Assembly (NCBI GenBank): GCA_004764695.1 | Contig: SMSO01000014.1 | Span: forward strand, 2,865,148 to 2,929,147 | DNA: 64,000 nucleotides | Origin: Schizochytrium sp. TIO01 | Taxonomy: Eukaryota; Sar; Bigyra; Thraustochytrida; Thraustochytriidae | Direction: 5' to 3' | Made by a program: the position numbers and the translations under genes | Notes under the pieces: model-generated | Database searches by the model: none | Seen by the model: only the letters and a program-made list of their open reading frames with translations | Told to the model about the DNA's origin: nothing | Shown: positions 41,475-50,722 of the stretch, piece by piece | How positions within the stretch are numbered: position 1 is the first letter of the stretch | Layout of the letters: every line of letters starts with the position of its first letter

Positions 41475-44400
41475 ATGTTGAGCCAGACCTTGCAGACGAA
41501 GTGGGCATGGACCAGGGATGACAACCTGCAACGTGAACTTGGTGTACCTGCTAGTGGAAATAAAGGTGTCTTGCCAACGTTCAAGGGCAGGTCTGCGACA
41601 TCTACAGAGAGGAAAGAAGCGCTGCGGAAACAGTATGAGGCAAGCCTACAGAAACAACAGCAAAATGGGCTTGATCAAGGCTTTCGAGATCTCAAACAAC
41701 GGTCTCGTGCTCGAAAATACCTTGCTCAGGTTATGCAACGAAAATTAGAAACACATGTTAGTAATATACTATGGGAGGAGACACACCAGCTGGATATTGA
41801 CGAGGAATATGTCCATCATGCACAAAGAGAATACGAGGAATCTGGAAAAGCTCTATTACGGGAGGCAGAACGAGTTATATTCGAACACGAACGTCTTCGC
41901 GTCAAACAAGCGCAACAAAATGCAGTTGAAAAACTCGATACTGTAGTACCTATTCGTAGACGAAAAAGGTACCTGGCTTGGTTAATTTTCGTTTTGAGTG
42001 TAACTTTCCTGTCTTCTATTCATATATTACGACGTGCTGCAGGTACTAAATTTAGAAAAAACATTGCTGCGTACGCTTCATTAAATGACACAGCCAATCT
42101 AGAAGCCTGGATGGACTGTGATGATCCATTTGGAGTGATGATTGATTTCAGAAGCAGCGATGAACCCGTTGCATACTGCGACAGTACTAGTGCAAATACT
42201 GATTACTACTTGTACAACTTGACCAATGCCTACGAAGTTGCGTTTGAGGGAGCTAAGCCAATCGTCGTGGAGGCCGGACCGTATTCATTTATTGAACGCA
42301 TACGGAAAAGGCTGGTGTCCTCAGAAACAGACACTGTTGAAGTGGAGCGTGTTCCCTATTTTGAATTTACTGGTGATGATGCGGAACTTGATGAGGAAAT
42401 CACAGTTCCAAATATGGGCTACTTTCAGCTCGTGTCAATGCTGACCCTGGATGCCGGTCTGGATGACTTCGATGCACTTCTTATTCCGTGGCTAGCAGCC
42501 ATACGTCTTCAATCTAAACTTCTCGAATACCCTGAAATAAATGCGACCTCCTGGTTTACAGAATCAAATTCAACCGATTGTTGGACATTCGGTTGTTTTC
42601 TATACAACAAAAAATTCACAACACTCGTTACGATCTTTCCTAATGCGACAGAGCGTGCTGAGATCATTGACAAGTTTTTCGAGAGTATTCCTGTCTTTGG
42701 GCATAGCTCATATTCAAACTCTCAGATAGAAGCATTGTGGTCACTTTTCGCCACATCTACAGAGTATATTTCCGAAGATGACGATGGAAATCCTGTATGC
42801 TTGTTTGATTCTACCTCGTTCTGCAATATGACGGGGCCGGCGGTCTCAAATAAGAAGCTAATTATTGATGATTTCCTATCATTATGGGCATACAATGGAG
42901 ATGAAAAAATCCTAACAACACAAGACAGACTTCGTCTTAGCACAGGTATTCAAAATGGCACTTTGCAATCATTCTATGACCAAATTTGGACAAGAGATGC
43001 AACTTGTAAATCAGCAACAGAAGACTCGGCAAGTTTACTATGTACTCAGCTGAATGACCTTGCTCAGTATTTGTTTTGGCTTTATCAAACAGCATGGTTT
43101 GATCTGGCAGCATCAAGGGATCCTGCAAAAGGTGCTTTTATAAAAACCACCCCTCGCCAGGTATTAATCACAGGTTATGCGGACCTTTGCTTAGCTCTTG
43201 CAAACGGAGTTATGGGAACTTCTCCGAGTGTACTAGATCAAGCACCCTCGCGCTCAGATTTCCCACGCGGGATATTTGAAGGCTCATACAACACAAGTAC
43301 TTTGTCTGCAAGTGACTTGCTATGGCTTCAATCAGCGTGGGTACCGGGTATTATCCAAGGAGCCTCAAATTTTACCGTAAAGTTTGTATTTGATGCTCTT
43401 AACATGGCTAGCACCGGTGCTTCAGTGTACGTTCTGCCTGATTCTTACATTCTCGCACCAAACTCGTCTTATGGTAACGTTCTTTCCTTAGAAAGTCGAA
43501 CGTATCTCACAGGGGAGACAGCACCTGAGTATACACAAGACGCGCGCTTCATGCAAGCAATCAATGATAAAATCACAGTCCGCTACTTTGGTGAAACATC
43601 ACTCACACAGGGTCGAGATCAATGGTTACAGTTTTCTCCCACCCTTGATATCATGTGGACAGGAGTTCGGATGAATGTTAATGGCCTTGCTTTTTCCGAG
43701 AGTTCAAGCGTTGCGGCCTGGGAAGATCCTGTACCAGTTTGGCTCGATGAAGTGTACCGCCCAGCATCTTTCACCAGAAAGTCTGTGTTGTCAAAATACG
43801 GGAGTGTTGACGTAGATCTTCTTCGTTTCGGCCTTCAGTATGACCGAATAAAAAGATATGAACTTGACCGATCTTCCAACTACTCAACAACCTGCATGGT
43901 AAATATTGCTCCATATCGTGACAACCTTCCACTTTGGGTGGGCTATCCTAATTATCTCACATGCAATGCAACAAATGGAGCTGAAACTCCTTCAACCCGC
44001 AACGATGATTCCACAGATACATCTCTTACTTACGACGACATAGAAAATCAGCAACTTCAAAATACTGACACAACAACAGATGTTGACTATGACCTTGTAC
44101 CAGAAGATGAGTCTCCATTACCTCTCGATGAGCGGGCTAAACTGGTAGGTCTTTCTACAGAAATGTCGACTAATACTTCGATGAACTTGATTGATATTGA
44201 ACCTGTTTCTGGAGCCACAGCTGGGTTTTCTTTAGATCTAGGTCTCTACGTGCAACTTCAAGCCATGCCAACCCTGCTACCAGATGCATTAACCGTCAAA
44301 CTTCCATACTATGCTTCTAAGCGTAAAAGAACAATGCCAAGCTCCCTACTGGATGCATTAAGCTCATCCATAGCCCGAAAGGCTAGGCAGATGCGGGCTG

Positions 44401-44912
44401 TGAGTTGGCTAGGTTCTATAGTTGCTTCAAGTACACTTACTTTGACTGTCCTCGTACTCTATAGAACTAGAGGCTCTCCAGAAATTAAGGCTGCACAAGT
44501 TCGGCCCGTGGATGATTTGGAAGAAGAGGCTACTGTACAGCTTAAGCGAATGCAAAAGGACGAACGTATTCGTCTACGTGAGCTCAAAGCGAAACACGCA
44601 GTAGCACGCCAGAAACTACAAAACGCGCGTTTAAAGCTGCAGAGAGAAGTTGCAGGAGATGTCGAGAAACTTTTCCGCGTTGATACTACGAAAAGGGGAC
44701 CGCCCAAGAAACTTCAGCGCGGGGCCCGCAACAAGAAAAAAACAGATGTCGTTTACGGAATCGCACGAGATGGAGATGTGTTTATGTTTACTAATGAAGA
44801 AATGAGAACCCTAGCAGAAACTTATGGAAACCCTTTAGAGCATCTAGCTGATGATTTGTCAGCTAATGAAGATCAAGATCATCCAATTGAGAATACCAAT
44901 GCTGACTCTTGA
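41475..44912 (+). CDS. Giant CD36/LIMP-2-like two-pass membrane protein
   Basis: 1145 residues from the ATG at 41475. A cytosolic coiled-coil region (1-165, rich in K, E, Q) precedes TM1 at about 166-184 (YLAWLIFVLSVTFLSSIHIL). The large ectodomain starts with the CD36-family signature near 243-272: YYLYNLTNAYEVAFEGAKP, then VVEAGPYSFIE. Many N-x-S/T sites and cysteines follow. TM2 is at about 975-998 (VSWLGSIVASSTLTLTVLVL), then a 147-residue basic coiled-coil tail. CD36, LIMP-2 and SR-B proteins share this N-in/C-in, two-TM layout and carry lipids or bind ligands at the cell surface or lysosome, but have an ectodomain of about 400 residues and short tails; here it is about 790. The 3' end overlaps the next gene by 50 nt. 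Confidence 0.82.
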   Translation: MLSQTLQTKWAWTRDDNLQRELGVPASGNKGVLPTFKGRSATSTERKEALRKQYEASLQKQQQNGLDQGFRDLKQRSRARKYLAQVMQRKLETHVSNILWEETHQLDIDEEYVHHAQREYEESGKALLREAERVIFEHERLRVKQAQQNAVEKLDTVVPIRRRKRYLAWLIFVLSVTFLSSIHILRRAAGTKFRKNIAAYASLNDTANLEAWMDCDDPFGVMIDFRSSDEPVAYCDSTSANTDYYLYNLTNAYEVAFEGAKPIVVEAGPYSFIERIRKRLVSSETDTVEVERVPYFEFTGDDAELDEEITVPNMGYFQLVSMLTLDAGLDDFDALLIPWLAAIRLQSKLLEYPEINATSWFTESNSTDCWTFGCFLYNKKFTTLVTIFPNATERAEIIDKFFESIPVFGHSSYSNSQIEALWSLFATSTEYISEDDDGNPVCLFDSTSFCNMTGPAVSNKKLIIDDFLSLWAYNGDEKILTTQDRLRLSTGIQNGTLQSFYDQIWTRDATCKSATEDSASLLCTQLNDLAQYLFWLYQTAWFDLAASRDPAKGAFIKTTPRQVLITGYADLCLALANGVMGTSPSVLDQAPSRSDFPRGIFEGSYNTSTLSASDLLWLQSAWVPGIIQGASNFTVKFVFDALNMASTGASVYVLPDSYILAPNSSYGNVLSLESRTYLTGETAPEYTQDARFMQAINDKITVRYFGETSLTQGRDQWLQFSPTLDIMWTGVRMNVNGLAFSESSSVAAWEDPVPVWLDEVYRPASFTRKSVLSKYGSVDVDLLRFGLQYDRIKRYELDRSSNYSTTCMVNIAPYRDNLPLWVGYPNYLTCNATNGAETPSTRNDDSTDTSLTYDDIENQQLQNTDTTTDVDYDLVPEDESPLPLDERAKLVGLSTEMSTNTSMNLIDIEPVSGATAGFSLDLGLYVQLQAMPTLLPDALTVKLPYYASKRKRTMPSSLLDALSSSIARKARQMRAVSWLGSIVASSTLTLTVLVLYRTRGSPEIKAAQVRPVDDLEEEATVQLKRMQKDERIRLRELKAKHAVARQKLQNARLKLQREVAGDVEKLFRVDTTKRGPPKKLQRGARNKKKTDVVYGIARDGDVFMFTNEEMRTLAETYGNPLEHLADDLSANEDQDHPIENTNADS
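44863..44912. other. Convergent overlap of two coding regions
   Basis: The last 16 codons of the CD36-like gene (stop 44910-44912) overlap the last 16 codons of the JmjC gene on the other strand (stop 44863-44865). Both frames read through cleanly, so both transcripts must overlap at their 3' ends. Confidence 0.9.
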
Positions 44913-47900
44913 ATTCACCAAAAGTTAGATCTTTTTGGTTCCGACGGAGTCCTCTGGGAAATTTAGGATTTGAGTATAATTCATAATCCCGAAAATCATG
45001 TTCAACAAGCTGCTTCCAGAGATAAAGCCATTCATTTGATACATCCAAGTAATTCATTGAAACGCCGATAATGTCGTCGTGATTACGCACCCCGTGGGGA
45101 CATCCACCAGGGATAAAGATAAGGTCTCCTGGACGCTGGATCCCCTTGTACATACGCGCATTCAAGCTTAAAGGCATATCTTCCGAATCTGGCCTAAAGA
45201 TGTCAAAAAAGAAATGCTGCGAGCCTGGCTTTGGGTAGAGTTCAAGCACGTCATGACGATCGTAAAAACGCCATTCCTTCTCTCCTTCAAGTAGATACAT
45301 CCAGAAGTTGGTACCTCCTGAGTCGATGTGCATTTTGCTTTCCGTGCCGTTAGCACCAACAAAAAGTGATGGCCAGGAGTGTTGGTAGCCAACAAAAGGC
45401 ATTCGCTGAAAATAGTCTCCTGCGAAATACTTCGGGAAGATAAACTCATCATAGGGTGGGGGGCCCATTATTTCTGGGCAGCTCCTCGGAAGGCCCCAAT
45501 CGTGTAAATACCATTCTTGACGGGTGCTGTTCTGATTGTGCGTTTCAAGAAACTCTTTGAGGCTTAACTTTTCTGGCACCGTCACCAATCCTCCCCAGTT
45601 GTGCGTCCGGCCTTTCATTTTAAATTCAGGGTAGTGCTTTCCACACTTTTCTGAAATGTGCTCTTTGGTCCACATCCTTTTGAACATATGAATATCAGTA
45701 ATAATAACAGGTCTGTGCTTCTTAGCGTAATTTTCGATAAAGTCTTCTAAAGACATTTCCAATGCACTCCGCCGTTCAATGGAGAGTACTCGTTGATCCT
45801 TGTTTGAGGGTGGTCGGCCAACTTCGCGTACGAAACGCTGGTACTTTGAAATACTCCGTTTCCGATTTAACTGCACCATTTCATTGTACAAGAATGTATA
45901 ATCGTCTGCGATTGCTCTTTGTGTCTGTATAACATCTTCGTCGGTGTGGTTTTTCATATGCTGTTTGAGGAGTTGAATATAAGCAGACGCACGCTGAATG
46001 TTGACCCACAGTTTTTCTCGTAATGAAGGATCATCAGAAATATGGCGAAGGTCTCCAGGTGTTTTTGGAATTGCTTCTACAATTGGCTTGAGGTGAGGGC
46101 GGTTCTCAATATAATTGAAGACGTGGTCCAAGGTCTTTCGAAGGATAATATTTTCATCTGTAGTTTGGCGACTATGCCCAAAACTTTGATATGATTCTTC
46201 CATAAGAAGGAAATCTTCATACAGGGAGCGAATTCTCTGCAGTGCATCGTGCGGGTTGAGCCCCCTCCGAGCTTTCTCAGGGTCCACAAGAAGCATATCT
46301 GTCCATGCATCTTCGATTGGTGGCTGGAGCTTACGATTCAAGTCCTCCATATTGATTTTTGTAGGTGAGTGGAGAGTAGCCGTATTTGAATCTGTAATGT
46401 TTTGTACGAGTTGCAACGAAGCTTCAGCAGAAGACTTTTCAGAGTTGTGCTGCTTGGTATTGCTGCTCTGAACTGTTATTTCATGCTCTTCATCACCGGC
46501 TGTTGTAAGCGGCGAGGTTTGAGGTATTGCTTGAGAAGAAGCCTTATTCAACTCGGGAAGGTAGATCTGAAGCCAGTTGTATACTTCTTCAGCAGCATCT
46601 TCAATGTTTTCGCGTCTTAAGGCGTTTCCTTCAGCGGAAGGACTGTCACCATTGAGAACTTTAAAATCCTCCACCTCAGATGAGTAAACAATAACGCTCG
46701 GAAGTTGATTCGAGGTAATCCCAAACTGAGACGCAAAGTTTTGTCCGTTTGCATAGGTATATTTCAAGCTCTGCATGCTTGGATTTGCCTTTGGTTTCTG
46801 GGCTACATGTTCCAAAATAGACATGGAGTGTTGCTTGGTTTCCTCATCTTTTGGATTAATAAGAAGAACAACTAGGAAATCGAAGTTCCGGATGATATCC
46901 CAACTATTGTCTGGTGTGAGTTCAATGAAAAGTGGATCGCGGTGCCTAGTCATGAAGCTAAGAAGATTGGCCGAATACTTTGCTTCCGCCCGCGTGGGCG
47001 ACGAATGTACTTCTACGTCCACAGTGCGCGGACTACCATAGTCCGCAACTCGTTTAGAAAATACCATGCCTCCTTCTTGGGGAGAATTTCGCACTACCAC
47101 CGCGCAGGCTGTAAGGTCCTTATGAATATACTTACAAACTTCAACACTGCGAGCTTCAGCAAAATACATGAAGCTACGTTTCATGTCTACAAACTTGTTA
47201 AAGATGAATTTCTCAGAAGTGCAGGTATTTTCACCTACAGGGAAACAACCAATCGCAGTTGGGTAAAACTCGGACAGGAAAGTTACAGCTTGCGGGACGG
47301 ATTCCAAAATAGCTGCTTCCTTTGAAAGAAGCCGGTGTAAGAATGCCACCATCTCTGCAGATTTGATTACTCCGATATACTCCTCCATAAATTCACCATG
47401 CTGATAGACCTTCGTAACAAGCGGGAAGTAATTGACTTTACCGAAGCGGAAACCATCGAGAGTGGAGTCAAACTGTGAAGTCTCTGCTTCTTGCCAAGAT
47501 TTAGTCGTCTCACTGCTAAATTGGGTTTGCAGATAAGAATCCACCGCAACATTTACCATTCCAATTTTAACACGCTCTCTCAGGTTTGGGTCTTCCTGAA
47601 TTATCCTTGCGGTAGCTTCAAGATCTGGCCGTGTAACAAGGAAGGACTCTGAGCGCGGGTCAAAGAAACTAATCATTGCAATACATCCATCTGAACGGTT
47701 GATGAAATCCATAAAGCTTGACGTATCAACATGTTCTGCCCACATCATCTCTTCGGTGTCGACTAAAGGCAAGTCAGTATGCACCTCCAATAGGGTTCGG
47801 TCTGCGTCCATAATACGAAATATTTTCTCAACTAGCGCTGTTGGTTCGCTTTTCCAGAAATCTCCAAAAAGCTGAATATATGAAATGAGGTCCGTTCGAA

Positions 47901-48087
47901 AGCCCAAATTTGCAACGAGGACAGCTGTTATCAAAACTAGCCAGACCTTCTGTTTTCGTAACCATAACAGAGGAGCTATACTTTCATTTCCTCTGCATTC
48001 GTTGTTCACATTCGTATCAGAGTTGGCTTCGGTCTCTTTAAGACCACGTGGGACTTTCGTCTTGCGTTTATTGCCAGGCTTCGTCAT
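44863..48087 (-). CDS. Membrane-anchored thioredoxin-like/JmjC-domain protein
   Basis: 1074 residues. A basic cytosolic N-terminus is followed by a TM anchor at about 48-64 (VWLVLITAVLVANLGF), placing the rest in the lumen or outside. Residues about 100-530 look like repeated thioredoxin-fold (PDI-like) modules: FFDPRSESFLV, VNYFPLVTKVYQHGEF with a cis-Pro-like NYFP, and GITSNQLPSVIVY, but no CxxC is apparent. A helical region (about 620-780) leads to a C-terminal JmjC/cupin domain (about 790-1030): KMHIDSGGTNFWMYLLEGEK gives the H-x-D iron ligands (about 917-919) and IPGGCPHGVRN the distal His (about 996). JmjC enzymes are Fe(II)/2-oxoglutarate hydroxylases or demethylases; a lumenal site suggests a protein hydroxylase. 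The substrate is unknown. Confidence 0.8.
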   Translation of the reverse strand: MTKPGNKRKTKVPRGLKETEANSDTNVNNECRGNESIAPLLWLRKQKVWLVLITAVLVANLGFRTDLISYIQLFGDFWKSEPTALVEKIFRIMDADRTLLEVHTDLPLVDTEEMMWAEHVDTSSFMDFINRSDGCIAMISFFDPRSESFLVTRPDLEATARIIQEDPNLRERVKIGMVNVAVDSYLQTQFSSETTKSWQEAETSQFDSTLDGFRFGKVNYFPLVTKVYQHGEFMEEYIGVIKSAEMVAFLHRLLSKEAAILESVPQAVTFLSEFYPTAIGCFPVGENTCTSEKFIFNKFVDMKRSFMYFAEARSVEVCKYIHKDLTACAVVVRNSPQEGGMVFSKRVADYGSPRTVDVEVHSSPTRAEAKYSANLLSFMTRHRDPLFIELTPDNSWDIIRNFDFLVVLLINPKDEETKQHSMSILEHVAQKPKANPSMQSLKYTYANGQNFASQFGITSNQLPSVIVYSSEVEDFKVLNGDSPSAEGNALRRENIEDAAEEVYNWLQIYLPELNKASSQAIPQTSPLTTAGDEEHEITVQSSNTKQHNSEKSSAEASLQLVQNITDSNTATLHSPTKINMEDLNRKLQPPIEDAWTDMLLVDPEKARRGLNPHDALQRIRSLYEDFLLMEESYQSFGHSRQTTDENIILRKTLDHVFNYIENRPHLKPIVEAIPKTPGDLRHISDDPSLREKLWVNIQRASAYIQLLKQHMKNHTDEDVIQTQRAIADDYTFLYNEMVQLNRKRSISKYQRFVREVGRPPSNKDQRVLSIERRSALEMSLEDFIENYAKKHRPVIITDIHMFKRMWTKEHISEKCGKHYPEFKMKGRTHNWGGLVTVPEKLSLKEFLETHNQNSTRQEWYLHDWGLPRSCPEIMGPPPYDEFIFPKYFAGDYFQRMPFVGYQHSWPSLFVGANGTESKMHIDSGGTNFWMYLLEGEKEWRFYDRHDVLELYPKPGSQHFFFDIFRPDSEDMPLSLNARMYKGIQRPGDLIFIPGGCPHGVRNHDDIIGVSMNYLDVSNEWLYLWKQLVEHDFRDYELYSNPKFPRGLRRNQKDLTFGEFKSQHWYSQLDDLDLH

Positions 48088-49020
48088 CCTCTTGAACGGT
48101 CACTCGCGTCCCCAAGAACTAAAGCCTTCAAAAGTGACGAGCTGGCAGAATTTATCTCAGTCGCACCTACCTTTGCGACTCTTGGACGAAGACTCTTCGA
48201 AATCGGTCAGTTCTCAGGGAGAACCGTCTTCTCCGTTTGGCCTGCGTTATCGATTTGATTCCTCAACCGCAAGTCTTATCTTTTTTAATTGTGAGGTACT
48301 AGTAACTTCGACTGTCTATTCTTACGAGTAGTAGTAGCTAAGCTACCGACTAGTAATCACATCTAAGGAACAAATTCGAACTTTCAAGAAACCCAACATT
48401 ACACGAATTGTTTGCTTCCACTGTCGCATATTCCGGGTCCACGTACATTACATAATTCAATTCGATACAGACACTTTCCAACCAGAGCGGTCCAAACTCT
48501 TCACGAGTACGGTATGTCCTTCGCCGACTTTCTTTTTCAGGGACGGTCACTAACACAAGATTGAAAACTGTTTTCTCGCATCTTTTTTTAATTTTAGTTT
48601 TACAGTAATAGACATTCTCAGCAGAGTCTGCATTCACAGCGCAGGCAGTCGATAAAGTGCTCTTCGTTCTGAATAGCGGACGTTTCTGTAATGCAAGTCT
48701 TTCATATCTCGAATGAGATAGCACTTTTATATAGTCGATAAGTACACTCTTCAGAAACCTGTGTTATATATAATTATATCAAAAATAAAAGTTTTAATTT
48801 AAAAAGTATCAAAACGAGAGACCTCGAAATAGTTATAGAAACTACAATTCATGCCTAAAAACCGACTCAAAGCCTCTCACTGTCAATGCGCAGGGCCGGT
48901 ATGCAGACTTCTCCTTGACCGCAATACTGACGCAGCGGCCTCAACCCATTCGGGAGCGGTCAGTTGGAAACCATATGCATATCTTAAAAACCAGGTAGGT
49001 AGGTATGTGAATTAGCTGAG

Positions 49021-49037
49021 CCTGAGATCAGCTCAGG
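49021..49037. other. Short perfect inverted repeat (CCTGAG-ATCAG-CTCAGG)
   Basis: Six-base arms around a five-base loop, 40 bases upstream of a TATAAATA sequence. No known element is recognised. Confidence 0.45.
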
Positions 49038-49507
49038 TCGGAGTTGGAGAGGCGTCAAACAGAGACCAGGTCAATCTATAAATAGCGCGACCTTCGACGA
49101 TGTCGGGCCACTTGCGTATGTAAACTTGATAGGAGCACTCGGCTTCTGATGGTATGCCGCCAGTTTTGAGGCATCCGAAGCTTTGAACACGTGACATCAT
49201 CGTTGCAGAGGGTCTCCGAGATTCTCACAAGTTGATGAAAGACATGTTGAAGGAGGTATCTACCTACCTAACTATTACTGTAATAGTAGATACTAGGGTC
49301 CTAAAGAGTGAGCGACATTCTTCGTACGCACTGCAAACTGCACAACGCACTTTCATTGGTTCCGTTACGGCCTAAAATAAGATCGCAAGGAATCGCCACC
49401 AGAAAAACAATATTGCCATACGGTAGATTTTGTCTCAGTGAGATTATTCGCCCCTTTAAGCATCCGTCATCCTGAATAAATTATTTGCCTCCCTTGACCT
49501 CACTCGG

Positions 49508-49509
<2 letters not shown>

Positions 49510-49543
<34 letters not shown>
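49510..49543. repeat. (CTG)11 triplet repeat
   Basis: Perfect CTG run. On the minus strand a short frame through it would encode poly-Ala, but this frame has no support as a gene. Confidence 0.92.
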
Positions 49544-50027
49544 AAAAAGACTTGATACCCTGGTCAGTAGTAACTCAATAGGAAAGCTATTATTCATAGC
49601 AAAGAGAAACTCAACATAATCCTTGTTCAGTCTCTTCTGAGTACAACGCAAAATCAGCTGTAGAACAAGTTTTACAGATAGCATAGTTTCTGCGTTTATT
49701 TGGAAAATATAACTTCTTTTCGTGCATTCCTCTATTCTATTCAGTTATTTTAATATCTTACCTCTTTGTCTCCTGTAAATAGATTTCGAATATGTACACG
49801 AAACCCCATTTCGTGTGGTATTTCCTCTTTGCGTTTTCATTTTTTGTGTTGGACTAGCCCCCCTGATGATATAATCGAAGTTTAGCCAGTAATTGACCCA
49901 GGTGCTCTCAAAATTATGAGTTTTCAAAAGTTATTTCTGGGATTTTCACTGGGAGAGGGCCGAAAACTTCTTACTTTTTGGTGATATCCCAGTCTGCCAA
50001 CCTTCTAAATTAAACGAGCTCGTCCTA

Positions 50028-50056
50028 ATGATGATGATGATGACGACGACGACGAC
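50028..50056. repeat. (ATG)n followed by (ACG)n triplet repeat
   Basis: About five ATG units pass directly into five ACG units, a single-base variant of the same triplet. Confidence 0.88.
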
Positions 50057-50722
50057 TTTCTCGCTTCAGACGCATTTCAGTCAATAAAATAGGGGGATCT
50101 ACATCTGGGCTTATATAGCTTCATCATTTTCTAGACATTCATGTACTCCACTACTTCTTCTATACAATATGGCAGTATTTAGGTACGCCCTAGTTAGTTA
50201 GTAGTACTACTAATGGTGATTGTCTTTTTGTTCGTTTTATTCTTTTCCTTATTTTTTTTTTTTAATTTTAAAGACTGCAATGCTATAAAGAGCGCCTTGT
50301 TTAAAGACTAAAGTTGGCGTGTATTTGTGTGTGCAAAGGCTTGAGTGGGAACGCAATATGAAGGGATACATTTGAAGCAATGAGTACCTATATACCTATC
50401 CTGAAGACTCCAATAGTACACAAAATTGGAGCAAAGGCGACATCTTATGAAAGGAATAAAGTTCTTGCTACATCTCGAATCTGGTGCCGCTACAGCTTGG
50501 TTGTGTACTTCTTATTTCTTTAACCTTGTGGCCTTCTAATTTGAGCTCAAAATTAGACTGAAGCAGAGAAAGTTGATTACATTGCTTGCCATCGTAAGCG
50601 CACTTGGTGATCGAAGGAACCTTACCATACACTATCGAGAGATTAGTTTGGGAAGACGATAAGAGGCAGAGCCAGAAAGAAACTAGTTTTGCGAGAGGGT
50701 TTCAAACTATTGAAGTAGCAAG

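Larger units (their letters stand above)
48088..50722. other. 2.6-kb divergent intergenic region
   Basis: No supported gene. Noted structures are GGTAGGTAGGTA at about 48994-49004, a perfect hairpin at 49021-49037, a TATAAATA sequence near 49077, TACCTACCTA at about 49261-49270, a CTG triplet repeat and an ATG/ACG triplet repeat. The 48890-49240 part is GC-richer than its surroundings and could be a promoter or a non-coding transcript. Confidence 0.5.

Noticed and set aside
48350-48724. Minus-strand frame of 124 codons
   Set aside because: Starts only at a GTG codon, with the first Met near its end; no recognisable motif.
49481-49684. Minus-strand frame encoding a poly-Ala run
   Set aside because: The run is simply the CTG microsatellite; the rest has no similarity to a known protein.
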